64,000 nt of DNA. Source: Kordiimonas pumila (lineage in GTDB: Bacteria; Pseudomonadota; Alphaproteobacteria; Sphingomonadales; Kordiimonadaceae). Below are positions 53,698-62,831 of this stretch, piece after piece (position 1 is the first letter of the stretch; the number at the start of each line of letters is the position of its first letter). The position numbers and the translations under genes were made by a program. The stretch spans positions 2,749,501 to 2,813,500 of the forward strand of contig NZ_CP061205.1 in the NCBI RefSeq assembly GCF_015240255.1, read 5' to 3'. The notes under the pieces were generated by a model that saw only the letters and a program-made list of their open reading frames with translations, had not been told where the DNA came from and did no database searches.

Positions 53698-55944
53698 TTG
53701 GCACCTAAAGACCGGGTTGGGCAATTCCCTGATAAAGAACAGCTTTTAGACTTTATCAAAAACTTTAAGGGAAAAATCACAAAACGGGATATATCCCGTG
53801 CTTTTGGCATTAAAGGACCCGATAAAGTTCTCCTGAAAAAAATGCTGCGTGAGCTTACAGAAGAAGGCTTTATTGCAAAAGATAACAGCCGCAGAACATT
53901 GCGGCCTGCAGACCGGCTTCCTAGTGTGCAGATTGTTGAATACGCAGGTACTGATAAAAACGGCGATGCTCTTGTGCGCCCGGTTGACTGGGTTGCAGAT
54001 TCACCGCCACCCACAATTTATATTTCCGACAAAAAGCGCCATAAAGGACCCGCATTAGGGAAAGGCGACCGCGCCTTAGCACGGCTTATTCCTATCAAGG
54101 ATCATCCACCCTTATATAGGGCCGAAATTATACGTATGCTACGTGCTGCACCAACATCAATTATGGGCGTTTTTCACGGTACGGCTGAAGGCGGTCGTAT
54201 TGTATCTACCGATAAAAAGAAAAGCGATGAGTTCTGGGTTGACCGCGACGACGTGAACGGCGCAAAAGAGGGTGAATTGGTAACCGCCGAATTTGTCAAT
54301 TCAAGCAAACGCCGTATGGGGCCAAGGCGCGCAAGAGTTAAAGAATGTTTGGGGGACGTCAGTGCAGCAAAATCAATTAGCCTTATTGCTATTCATACCC
54401 ATGACATTCCTTATATATTTCCCGAACATGTACTCCGTGCGGCAGAGCGAGCTAAACCTGTCGATTTAGGAAAAAGAACAGACCTGCGAGACATAGCCCT
54501 TATCACCATTGATCCAGCGGATGCCAGAGATCACGATGATGCGATATGGGCAGAAAAAGACCCAGACCCAAAGAACAAAGATGGGTGGCACGCCATTGTT
54601 GCCATAGCCGATGTTGCACACTATGTGCAACCCGGTAGCCCGCTCGACAAAGAAGCATTAAAGCGCGGTAACAGCTGCTATTTCCCGGACCGCGTTGTTC
54701 CTATGCTGCCCGAAGCACTATCCGCAGATTTATGTAGTCTCAAACCCAATGAAGAACGCGCGTGTATGGCACTGCACATGTGGTTTGACAAAAATGGTAC
54801 AAAATTACGACACCAATTTGTGCGCGGCCTCATGAAAAGCCATGCAAACATCAACTATGAGCAAGCACAGCGAGCACTAGACGGTGACATAGACGAAACC
54901 ACGGCTCCCTTACTTGATGACGTCCTAAAGCCGCTTTACGGCGCCTATAAAGCATTAACAGAAGCACGAAACAAACGAGAGCCGCTCGAACTTGATCTAC
55001 CAGAGCGTAAAATTGAGTTATCTGACGAAGGCTTTGTAAAAGGCATTGTCGTTCGAGAAAGGCTCGACACCCATAAACTTGTTGAAGAATTTATGATTTC
55101 AGCAAACGTTTGTGCTGCGGAAGAACTAGAAAAACACCGCGTAACAGCTATGTACAGGGTCCATGAAGAGCCTTCGATGGAAAAGCTTGATAGCCTGCGA
55201 GACTTCTTGCGTACACTTGATTTAAGCCTTTCCAAAGGCACTGTAATGCGCCCTTCCCTATTTAACGGCATTTTAGGGCGCGTAAAAGATGGGCCCCATG
55301 AGCACATGGTTAATGAAGTAGTCTTACGTAGCCAGACCCAAGCCTATTACAGCCCTGACAACATGGGGCACTTTGGGCTGGCCCTCGCTCGCTATGCACA
55401 TTTCACATCCCCTATTCGCCGTTATTCAGACCTATTGGTACACCGGGGGCTTATTCGTGCTCTTAATTTAGGGGATGACGGCCTAACAGATAGTGAAATG
55501 AATGACATGGCTGACATCGGCGAGCAAATATCTGGCACTGAGCGCCGCGCTATGACAGCAGAACGTGATTCAACTGACAGGTATATGGCATCATACCTTG
55601 CTGACCATGTGGGCAGCCAATTTATTGGGCGGATATCTGGTGTTACGCGTTTTGGCCTTTTTGTATCTCTTGAGCCCTCAGGCGGTGATGGTCTTATTCC
55701 CATTTCTCAAATTGGAAACGACTATTATGTATTGGACGCCGAACATCACCGTCTTGTTGGTGAACGATACGGTCAGGAATTCAGGCTAGGTGATAAAATT
55801 GATGTCTGCCTTACAGAAGCAAACCGCTTTACTGGAGGCTTGAAACTTGACCTTGTGACGGAAGGCGGTCTTAAAACTGGCCCAAAAAACAGCCAAGAAC
55901 GCCTTAAGCAAAAGAAACGCCGTCACAGTAGAAAACGTACATAG
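53698..55944 (+). CDS. rnr: Ribonuclease R
   Basis: A 748-residue 3'-5' exoribonuclease. An N-terminal helix-turn-helix (about 10-70) precedes two cold-shock domains, the RNB domain with DPADARDHDDAIWAE (magnesium Asp residues) and a C-terminal S1 domain (about 635-715), with a basic tail. RNase R degrades structured RNA and works with tmRNA. The start is TTG at 53698 with AAAGGA seven bases upstream, and no better codon is near. It follows topA by 44 bases in the conserved topA-rnr order. Confidence 0.95.
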   Translation: MAPKDRVGQFPDKEQLLDFIKNFKGKITKRDISRAFGIKGPDKVLLKKMLRELTEEGFIAKDNSRRTLRPADRLPSVQIVEYAGTDKNGDALVRPVDWVADSPPPTIYISDKKRHKGPALGKGDRALARLIPIKDHPPLYRAEIIRMLRAAPTSIMGVFHGTAEGGRIVSTDKKKSDEFWVDRDDVNGAKEGELVTAEFVNSSKRRMGPRRARVKECLGDVSAAKSISLIAIHTHDIPYIFPEHVLRAAERAKPVDLGKRTDLRDIALITIDPADARDHDDAIWAEKDPDPKNKDGWHAIVAIADVAHYVQPGSPLDKEALKRGNSCYFPDRVVPMLPEALSADLCSLKPNEERACMALHMWFDKNGTKLRHQFVRGLMKSHANINYEQAQRALDGDIDETTAPLLDDVLKPLYGAYKALTEARNKREPLELDLPERKIELSDEGFVKGIVVRERLDTHKLVEEFMISANVCAAEELEKHRVTAMYRVHEEPSMEKLDSLRDFLRTLDLSLSKGTVMRPSLFNGILGRVKDGPHEHMVNEVVLRSQTQAYYSPDNMGHFGLALARYAHFTSPIRRYSDLLVHRGLIRALNLGDDGLTDSEMNDMADIGEQISGTERRAMTAERDSTDRYMASYLADHVGSQFIGRISGVTRFGLFVSLEPSGGDGLIPISQIGNDYYVLDAEHHRLVGERYGQEFRLGDKIDVCLTEANRFTGGLKLDLVTEGGLKTGPKNSQERLKQKKRRHSRKRT

Positions 55945-55955
55945 AACGCTGATAA

Positions 55956-56759
55956 CTATAAAATACCAAGTTTGACAAAAACTTCAGCAACATCATCAGC
56001 AAAGCGAATACCCTTTCGCAAGACCGGTACTTCTTTTGGTAAATCTTTAAGCTTTTCATTGTCAGTAGCAATGAGTGCAACGGGGATATGCCGTGTTGAA
56101 GGCATCGCTTTAAGCGCACAAGCAAGGTCAACCCCTGACAGTTCAGGCATCACACGTGACACAATCACTGCATCAGGTTTCATCGTTGGTATAAGCTGAA
56201 AAGCATCCATAGTTGAGCCCACATTCACCATGCGGTACCCACACTCCAAAAGCTCACGCGTTACAATTTTAGTTGCGGTTCCAGGTTCCATCACCAACAT
56301 AACTTCAATTTCTGAAACACTAATGTCTTTAACATCAAATCCTGCTTTATTTGGCAGGCTACGCACCATCCCTGAAATATCAATATCTTTCTTTTGCACA
56401 AAAGCATCGAGACATTCAGCCATTCTATCGGCATAAAACTGTATGTCCGTAATATTGTCTTTACTTATCTCATTCACATTGAAGAAATAATCTTCAAATC
56501 TGTGGCAAAGGGCCTTTAATGCTTTCATATCAAAACTAGCTGCTACAGATTTTAAAGAGTGCGCCTCCAACCTAATTGCGATCAAAGCATCCTTGCTGGA
56601 TAAGGAACCTTCCGAGAAACGACGTATTGCATCCTGCAGGTTAGCAAGCCTATCCTCAATTGTATCAATTGCTTCGATGCGCAATTCTTCTGCCAGATTA
56701 GTTTCCATTGTTCTTATATCCACTTCATACTTTTCCGCACTTTTAACTGCGAGATACAT
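55956..56759 (-). CDS. Hpt domain fused to a degenerate receiver domain
   Basis: A 267-residue two-domain signalling protein. Residues about 30-135 form a histidine phosphotransfer domain with the acceptor motif EAHSLKSVAASF. Residues about 150-267 are a receiver fold in which the phosphorylation Asp is replaced by Ser (AVIVSRVMPELSGVDLA) and the acidic pocket reads VMEPG instead of VDDE; the conserved Lys region is present as LRKGIRFADD. Such pseudo-receivers bind partners without being phosphorylated. The gene ends 11 bases from the end of rnr (convergent) and lies near pleD and divK. A His-Asp relay role with a specific adaptor surface is inferred. The start ATG at 56759 has no clear ribosome site; the Met at residue 18 (56708) is an alternative. 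Confidence 0.82.
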   Translation of the reverse strand: MYLAVKSAEKYEVDIRTMETNLAEELRIEAIDTIEDRLANLQDAIRRFSEGSLSSKDALIAIRLEAHSLKSVAASFDMKALKALCHRFEDYFFNVNEISKDNITDIQFYADRMAECLDAFVQKKDIDISGMVRSLPNKAGFDVKDISVSEIEVMLVMEPGTATKIVTRELLECGYRMVNVGSTMDAFQLIPTMKPDAVIVSRVMPELSGVDLACALKAMPSTRHIPVALIATDNEKLKDLPKEVPVLRKGIRFADDVAEVFVKLGIL

Positions 56760-56833
56760 GCGTCAATATGTTACTATTGCAAAGCTATTTAAGGGTATAG
56801 ATAAAAAATGTTTGTTTCCCATACATTCAATCC

Positions 56834-56861
56834 TTGACTTATTAGTCGCGGTGAGTATCTT
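56834..56861 (+). promoter_or_regulatory. Probable rpmG promoter
   Basis: TTGACT (56834-56839) and TATCTT (56856-56861) are separated by 16 bases, about 60 bases before the rpmG ATG. It fits a sigma-70-type promoter and would give a leader of about 50 bases. Judged by eye. Confidence 0.5.
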
Positions 56862-56921
56862 GCGCGCTCACACTGATTGCATACCGCAGTCTGATAGAAT
56901 TATTTTCTTGGAGTTAACACG

Positions 56922-57089
56922 ATGGCAAAGCCGTCCAGCATCAAGATCAAACTGCTGAGCACAGCGGACACTGGTTACTTTTATGTGACCAAGAAAAACC
57001 CACGCACGCTGACTGAAAAAATGGTTAAGCGTAAGTATGACCCTGTGGTTCGCAAGCACGTAGAATTTAAAGAAGCCAAAATTAAGTAA
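56922..57089 (+). CDS. rpmG: 50S ribosomal protein L33
   Basis: A 55-residue L33, found by direct translation: [20 protein letters not shown] at the start and [17 protein letters not shown] at the end. It is the form without zinc cysteines, as usual in alphaproteobacteria. GGAG lies nine bases before the ATG. It has its own promoter and terminator, although its position between rnr and pleD is the conserved one. The flanking genes on both sides are on the minus strand. Confidence 0.96.
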   Translation: MAKPSSIKIKLLSTADTGYFYVTKKNPRTLTEKMVKRKYDPVVRKHVEFKEAKIK

Positions 57090-57113
57090 TTTTGATTTTC
57101 TTTTTTGATCTGC

Positions 57114-57153
57114 AAAAAGCACCGGTCCCGTTATGGGGCACGGTGTTTTTTTG
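57114..57153. terminator. rpmG terminator
   Basis: CACCG (57120-57124) pairs with CGGTG (57141-57145), extended by CCC with GGG inside, and flanked by AAAAA and TTTTTTT. It serves rpmG, and in the other direction could serve the hybrid kinase gene ending at 57197. Confidence 0.82.
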
Positions 57154-57196
57154 CATCTGTCATTCAATACCGTCATCCATATATAATCTAAATCAC

Positions 57197-59833
57197 TTAG
57201 GCTAAAGATCTCGCCAGTTCATTTTGTGCGACAACCATTACATCCAAATCCTTTAGCTTATCTCTAAGCACCCCAAGGTCCACGCCACCTGAACGGCAAA
57301 GAGTGCATATCTCAGAGCAAGCATTTGCAAGCGATATAAGCCCTAGGTTTAGAGACATTCCTTTCAGACTATGAACCTCACTCTCTACCGCTTCAATATC
57401 ATTATTCGCTAAAAACTCATGCGCCTTTTGGCATGCTAGCCTTGATTCTGCTTCAAAGGCCGCCAAAAACTCAGGGGCCAATTCGAGGCATATTTTAAAC
57501 TGATCCATATCAACCTGATAGTTTATTGGTTTTTTTTCCATTGGCATGGGCTTTAACAATACTTTCTGCACATCGGTTTCTTCATTTTCGACGATAGTCG
57601 CACTTTCAGCCACCACATCAGGCACCAGATCAACAATAATACGAATTAACGATTCCATTTTCAGTGGTTTTGCACAGTGCCCGTCCATGCCCACTTCTCT
57701 ATAAACAGTCAAATTTTCTGTGTTGATGTCTGCAGTCAAAGCAATAATAGGGACATTCTTTTTCTTTTCATCCACCATTTCCCTAATCGCCTTTGTCGCA
57801 TCTATTCCATCCATTTCTGGCATATGAATATCCATCAATACTATATCAAAATCCTGATTTTTAACCGCTTGAATAGCTTCGACACCATTGGATACACACT
57901 CAACCAAATGGCCTTGGTTTTCCAACAGTTTTTTGGCAACAATCTGGTTAACCTTAATGTCTTCAACCAACAGAATTGATAGCGACTTGATATTTTCTAT
58001 ATCAATCACATTATTTTCAGGCACTTCCTCTGTTTTATCTAACTGGAGTTCAAACCAGAATGTACTGCCGCTTCCTTCTTCACTGCTGAACCCTATCTTT
58101 CCATCCATAGCCTCTACAAGGCTTTTGCTGATAGCCAGTCCAAGGCCTGTTCCACCGTAACGACGTGTGGTCGACATATCTGCCTGCGTAAAAGCATCAA
58201 ACAGGTTAAACTGCCGGTCCGGTTTGATGCCAATACCTGTATCAACGACAGAAAACTTGAACTGAGTATTATCAGAATCATCCCTAATTATATCTACTTG
58301 AAGGGTTACAACGCCTTCCTCGGTAAACTTCACAGCATTCGCCATCAAGTTTAAAATAATCTGCTTTATTTTAACAGAATCTCCGATAAACCATTCTGGC
58401 ATATTCTGAGGGATTTTAAGGTCAAGTACTGTTTTTTGCTCGCTAGCGGGAACAGTCATCATACTTACAATTTCTTGCACCAGCTGGTTTAAGTTAAAGA
58501 TAGTACTTTCAACAACAAGTTGCCCCGCCTCAACTTTAGACAAGTCTAGAATATCACCAATTAGAGCTAGCAAATGCTTACCCGACCGTGAGATCGTCTT
58601 TATATGTTGCACAGTAGTTTGAGGAATTGGGGCCGTCGTTTTTTCTGTTAATGCTAACTGTGAGTACCCCAAAATAGAATTTAACGGTGACCGTAGTTCA
58701 TGACTCATTGAGGACAAAAAACGAGACTTTGCCTGGCTTGCCTCTTCTGCCTTGAGCTTTGCTTCATTAAGTTTGAGTGTTTTCTCAACAGCTATGGCCT
58801 CTGCACGCCGATTTGTAGATGCCATTGTTGCCATAAGATAATAAATCAAAATATCAACTAACAAACCTGCAATAGCAATAATAGTAGGGATGCGTGTTTC
58901 AATCGTTTCAACACTGTCGTTCCCAGACATAAAACGAATTGTCCATATCTTACCCGCCAGTTCCATGCTCTTTAAAATAAATGGCCCTTGCACAGAGAAA
59001 TCGTCGACAAAACTCTTATAAAGCAGCTTATCGGGGTTCACTTCGGTTCCATCATAAATGTCATATTCAACGGCATTTTGACCTGCACCTAAAATGCCTG
59101 CCATCAGGTCGCCCATTCTAAAGGGAGCATAAACCCAGCCCAGAAAAGATGCTTGCCGGTCCTCAACTGTTTCCAAGTATGTTTCTTTTTCGTACACCGG
59201 CGTGTACATCAAAAAACCTTTCTGAACATCCTCACTGGTCTCCTGCACAAGAGTTATCAACCCAGAAATGGCTGCCCTTCCAGTATCTCGCGACTTTATC
59301 ATCGCTTCCCGACGGACTTCATTCGACCACATGTCATAACCAAAGGCCCGTTGATTACGCCAATCAAACGGCTCCAAAAACACAATAGCGCTATAAGCCG
59401 CACGTTCACCCTCAGGCTTTATTGTATAATCTAGAAAACCTTCTGCACGAATTTCAGAAATGTGTGCTGTTTTATTAGCTGGCGAGATAAAAACACTATA
59501 TCCTAATCCCTGAATACCTGGCCAATGCTGAGACAGCTTTAAAGTGTCAACATAGGTGCGCCACTCTTCACGGCTAGCAACATTCGAGGCATTAAACAGC
59601 CCTACCCCACCCCATAAAACCTGTTCGTACAAATTCATTCTAATGCTAATTGCATCAGAAATTTCATCTGCCCGTGCCGCAAAACGGCGCTGTTGGTTCT
59701 CTTCAACTAGCCTTGTTGAAACAATCCATGCTGAAAGTGTGAGAAAAATAGCAGCTGAGAGGACATACCATTCACGTCGCTTATTAAGCTTAAAATGATC
59801 CCATTTCTTTTTTAAATAGCCACTATAAACCAT
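57197..59833 (-). CDS. CHASE-domain hybrid histidine kinase with REC and Hpt
   Basis: An 878-residue membrane sensor kinase. A membrane helix (about 22-42), a periplasmic CHASE domain (about 75-270, with [12 protein letters not shown] and [16 protein letters not shown]), and a second helix (about 315-335) are followed by HisKA ([20 protein letters not shown]), HATPase ([22 protein letters not shown]), a receiver ([13 protein letters not shown], with Asp in [13 protein letters not shown]) and a C-terminal Hpt ([13 protein letters not shown]). CHASE domains bind extracellular small ligands, such as cytokinin-like compounds or sugars. All relay residues are intact, so it can run a full four-step phosphorelay. 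It lies 104 bases upstream-side of pleD's end and on the same strand, so co-transcription with pleD-divK is possible. Confidence 0.92.
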   Translation of the reverse strand: MVYSGYLKKKWDHFKLNKRREWYVLSAAIFLTLSAWIVSTRLVEENQQRRFAARADEISDAISIRMNLYEQVLWGGVGLFNASNVASREEWRTYVDTLKLSQHWPGIQGLGYSVFISPANKTAHISEIRAEGFLDYTIKPEGERAAYSAIVFLEPFDWRNQRAFGYDMWSNEVRREAMIKSRDTGRAAISGLITLVQETSEDVQKGFLMYTPVYEKETYLETVEDRQASFLGWVYAPFRMGDLMAGILGAGQNAVEYDIYDGTEVNPDKLLYKSFVDDFSVQGPFILKSMELAGKIWTIRFMSGNDSVETIETRIPTIIAIAGLLVDILIYYLMATMASTNRRAEAIAVEKTLKLNEAKLKAEEASQAKSRFLSSMSHELRSPLNSILGYSQLALTEKTTAPIPQTTVQHIKTISRSGKHLLALIGDILDLSKVEAGQLVVESTIFNLNQLVQEIVSMMTVPASEQKTVLDLKIPQNMPEWFIGDSVKIKQIILNLMANAVKFTEEGVVTLQVDIIRDDSDNTQFKFSVVDTGIGIKPDRQFNLFDAFTQADMSTTRRYGGTGLGLAISKSLVEAMDGKIGFSSEEGSGSTFWFELQLDKTEEVPENNVIDIENIKSLSILLVEDIKVNQIVAKKLLENQGHLVECVSNGVEAIQAVKNQDFDIVLMDIHMPEMDGIDATKAIREMVDEKKKNVPIIALTADINTENLTVYREVGMDGHCAKPLKMESLIRIIVDLVPDVVAESATIVENEETDVQKVLLKPMPMEKKPINYQVDMDQFKICLELAPEFLAAFEAESRLACQKAHEFLANNDIEAVESEVHSLKGMSLNLGLISLANACSEICTLCRSGGVDLGVLRDKLKDLDVMVVAQNELARSLA

Positions 59834-59937
59834 ACAAATAACCTATGTATCCCGCATTACACATATCATTGAATACTAACGAAAAAATGGTTAACAATTC
59901 GTATGAAAAAAGAGCATTTATGTATGGCTTGAGAATA

Positions 59938-61320
59938 CTACTTTGACGTACCCGCAATAATAACCTGATTACGGCCATTTTCTTTTGCGGCATACAAAGC
60001 TTTATCAGCTTCTTCGAGAAGCTCTGCAGGTGTTTGGCTTTCCTGGCTAGTAGCAACGCCAATTGAAACCGTAATACTAATAGGCCCAGAGGCCAAGCCC
60101 ACTTCAAAGGGGTTATCGCACACTTCTTGGCGCAAACGATCACCAATCATATAAGCCCAGTCAGTTGGAGTTTCAGGCATCATAACAACAAATTCTTCCC
60201 CACCATAGCGGGCAGCAAGGTCAACGCCGCGAATATTTTTACCGATACGATAAGCAAACTCTTTAAGCACCTCATCGCCCACAGCATGCCCATAAGTGTC
60301 ATTGACCTTTTTGAAATGGTCAATATCCATCATCAAAATGGACAATTGTTTGGCATTTTGGTGCGCCACCTTCATACGAGTATCTAAATGGCTTGTCAGG
60401 TAATGGCGATTATAAAGCCCTGTTACAGCATCGGTTGTTGCCAGCTGCATTGATAAGTGAAAATTATCCCACAAGCGATCAGCATAGCGTTTTCGTTTTA
60501 GCTGCGTTTTAACACGTGCTAGGAATTCCATACGGTCAACCGGGCGTACAACATAGTCATTAACGCCCATTTCTAGAGCCCTAACAAGCAGCTTGGTATT
60601 GCCGTCATCAACCATCACCAAGATAGGTACATTACGCGTTTCCTCAAAAGTTCTAAGCTTTGAGCAAACCCTTAAACCATCAGTATTTCTCATCGTTAGT
60701 GATACGATAATGAGGTCAAAATTTTTACCTCTGGCACGCTCAGCAACATCTTCGCCCCCCGGCATAAATGTAAGATCACCCACATCGCTCAGGGCTTTGG
60801 CAATTCGTTCCATAACACGTTCTTGCTCATCAACAATCAGTATGGTCCCTTTAGCAAGGTCTTCTGGTGTATCCTGAACTTCCTCGATATCATCTTGCCA
60901 TCCCAGGCTTGCGCCGGTCGCTTCGCGGTTTCTCAGCTCATCCATCATAACCTTAAGCCGCACAAGAGATTTCACCCGCGCAAAAAGCGCCAAATCCTGT
61001 ACTGGCTTTGTAAGAAAATCATCAGCGCCGGCTTCCAAGCCCGCAACCCTGTCCGAAGGCTGGTCAAGTGCTGTAACCATAACAATTGGAATATGCATTG
61101 TTGCAGGGTCTTTTTTAATCCTGCGACATACTTCGAAGCCGTCCATGCCCGGCATCATCACATCTAACAAAATTATGTCAGGATGTTCCCGGCTAATAAT
61201 ATCAAGAGCTTCTGGGCCACTGTAGGCGGTGAGCACATCGAAATATTCGCTAGTTAACTTTGCCTCCAGCAATTTCACATTAGGCGGGACATCATCTACC
61301 ACCAAAACTCGAGCGGTCAT
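59938..61320 (-). CDS. pleD: PleD-type response regulator diguanylate cyclase
   Basis: A 460-residue REC-REC-GGDEF protein, the organisation of Caulobacter PleD. The first receiver is intact (LVVDDVPPNVKLLEA, Asp53 in IILLDVMMPGMDG, Lys in FLTKP). The second is a dimerisation receiver in which the Asp is Ser (LIIVSLTMRNTDG), as is the rule for PleD. The GGDEF domain has active site GGEEF, and the I-site RGVD five residues before it, so c-di-GMP can inhibit. It should turn phosphorylation into c-di-GMP synthesis controlling the motile-to-sessile switch. The start ATG lies six bases after the divK stop, so they form one operon. Confidence 0.95.
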   Translation of the reverse strand: MTARVLVVDDVPPNVKLLEAKLTSEYFDVLTAYSGPEALDIISREHPDIILLDVMMPGMDGFEVCRRIKKDPATMHIPIVMVTALDQPSDRVAGLEAGADDFLTKPVQDLALFARVKSLVRLKVMMDELRNREATGASLGWQDDIEEVQDTPEDLAKGTILIVDEQERVMERIAKALSDVGDLTFMPGGEDVAERARGKNFDLIIVSLTMRNTDGLRVCSKLRTFEETRNVPILVMVDDGNTKLLVRALEMGVNDYVVRPVDRMEFLARVKTQLKRKRYADRLWDNFHLSMQLATTDAVTGLYNRHYLTSHLDTRMKVAHQNAKQLSILMMDIDHFKKVNDTYGHAVGDEVLKEFAYRIGKNIRGVDLAARYGGEEFVVMMPETPTDWAYMIGDRLRQEVCDNPFEVGLASGPISITVSIGVATSQESQTPAELLEEADKALYAAKENGRNQVIIAGTSK

Positions 61321-61326
61321 AAGATG

Positions 61327-61692
61327 CTACCCCATAAACTTTTTAACAGTTTCCAAAAAATGCCCGACCGAAATAGGCTTTGCAATATAGGCTTCGCAGC
61401 CCCCCTCTCGTATCTTTTCTTCATCACCTTTCATTGCAAAAGCAGTAACTGCAATAACAGGGATTTTGCGCAGATCTTCATCTTCTTTGAGCCACTTGGT
61501 CACTTCAAGACCTGAGACTTCTGGAAGTTGAATGTCCATTAGAATAAGATCAGGCTCGTGTTCACGGGCAAGATCAAGGGCAGCCATACCGTCGCGTGTC
61601 TGAATGGTCTCATAATCATGAGCTTCCAACAGATCGCAAAACAACTTCATATTTAATTCATTGTCTTCAACAATCAGGATTTTTTTGCTCAT
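61327..61692 (-). CDS. divK: Single-domain response regulator DivK
   Basis: A 121-residue receiver-only protein. [20 protein letters not shown], the phosphorylation Asp53 in [13 protein letters not shown], the Thr and Lys of [15 protein letters not shown] and AYIAKPI, and the ending are the same as in DivK of Caulobacter, which controls PleC/DivJ and DivL signalling at cell division. The start is ATG 61692; a GTG at 61719 would add nine residues. It forms an operon with pleD. The pleC and divJ genes are not in the window. Confidence 0.94.
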   Translation of the reverse strand: MSKKILIVEDNELNMKLFCDLLEAHDYETIQTRDGMAALDLAREHEPDLILMDIQLPEVSGLEVTKWLKEDEDLRKIPVIAVTAFAMKGDEEKIREGGCEAYIAKPISVGHFLETVKKFMG

Positions 61693-61914
61693 AAATAATG
61701 AACCCTTCTGAACCCGCACATCAAACTTGCCCCCATCATAATAGGCTTTTCTTTATCAAAAACACAAGTGTGTCTGAGCAGCCATTGCTTTTTTCTATTT
61801 TTTTGCCGTTGATATCGTTAACCCACATAATGAGTGCTTATATACTATCTCTCAACCTTAGAACATATTAGTTATCTAAAGACTAATATATAAATATGAC
61901 ACTGGATACATATA

Positions 61915-62199
61915 GTGCAGCAACAAGATACAACAACAGCTCATACAATCGCTCTTGAAGCTATTTCATATATTTTTTCTGAGGGCTATCTTAGAGATCG
62001 CTTCTTCGCTTTAACTGGTCTATCACCTGAAGGTATGAGAGCTTCCCTAGAAGATCCCCATTTTTTGTCGAGTACATTAGGCTTCTTAATAGATCATGAA
62101 CCTGACTTGCTAGCGTTTGCAGCTTTCATAGAGAAAAAACCAGAATCGATTGTCATAGCATGGCGCACTCTTGGTGGCGGACAGGGGCAGGAATGGTAA
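61915..62199 (+). CDS. DUF3572 protein
   Basis: A 94-residue helical protein of the DUF3572 family, recognisable from RDRFFALTGLSPEGMRASL and LGFLIDHEPDLLAFAA. Its function is unknown; it is conserved next to divK and dinB in alphaproteobacteria. The start is GTG at 61915, with no clear ribosome site. The stop overlaps the start of the HAD gene as TAATG. The 195 bases between it and divK contain the divergent promoters; no clear element was seen. Confidence 0.85.
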   Translation: MQQQDTTTAHTIALEAISYIFSEGYLRDRFFALTGLSPEGMRASLEDPHFLSSTLGFLIDHEPDLLAFAAFIEKKPESIVIAWRTLGGGQGQEW

Positions 62200-62831
62200 T
62201 GTCATCTGCATTACAAATACCTATTCTTTTCACATCAGGAAAACCTGTTTTACTGGTTGATGCTGACGAGGTTTTATTTCAATTTTTGAAGCGCCTTGAA
62301 GCTTATTTCCATACACAGGGCTATGAACTTCGGCTATCAAGTTTTAGGCTGTCAGGTAATGTTTTTAGAACTGATAGTGGCCTAGTTGCTTCCTCCGACG
62401 ATGTACGATTATTGATAGGCAATTTTTTTAATGCCTGCGTTGATGACATAGAGCCCGTTGCTGGAGCGGCTGATGCATTACAGCATCTTTCCCATAAGTA
62501 TCAAATAGCAATACTATCCAATGTCCCCGAACGGTGCAGCGCACGACGCCAAAAAAGCCTCTATAATCTCGGCATGGATTACCCACTCATTGCCAACAAA
62601 GGCGACAAAGGCACTGCCGTTAAACTACTTGCCAGACAAACAAACCATATAACAGTTTTTATCGACGACCTACCACCACAGCATAAGTCCGTTAAAGAAC
62701 ACACACCCGATACTCACCGTATACATTTCATAGCCGACCCAAGGCTTCAAAAGCTTACACCCAAAGCGGACGCTGCCCATCAGAGAATTGACGATTGGCC
62801 GCAGCTTTGTGATTATTTAATGGCACTATAA
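62199..62831 (+). CDS. HAD-superfamily hydrolase
   Basis: A 210-residue HAD-like phosphatase. The nucleophile motif is VDADEVLF with Asp21 and Asp23; motif II is ILSNVP, a motif III Lys is in NKGDKG and motif IV is FIDDLPPQHKSV. The start is ATG 62199, which overlaps the DUF3572 stop as TAATG and has AGGA upstream; an ATG at 62160 in the same frame lies inside DUF3572. The substrate is unknown. Its stop overlaps the dinB ATG by one base, so the three genes form a coupled operon. Confidence 0.85.
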   Translation: MSSALQIPILFTSGKPVLLVDADEVLFQFLKRLEAYFHTQGYELRLSSFRLSGNVFRTDSGLVASSDDVRLLIGNFFNACVDDIEPVAGAADALQHLSHKYQIAILSNVPERCSARRQKSLYNLGMDYPLIANKGDKGTAVKLLARQTNHITVFIDDLPPQHKSVKEHTPDTHRIHFIADPRLQKLTPKADAAHQRIDDWPQLCDYLMAL

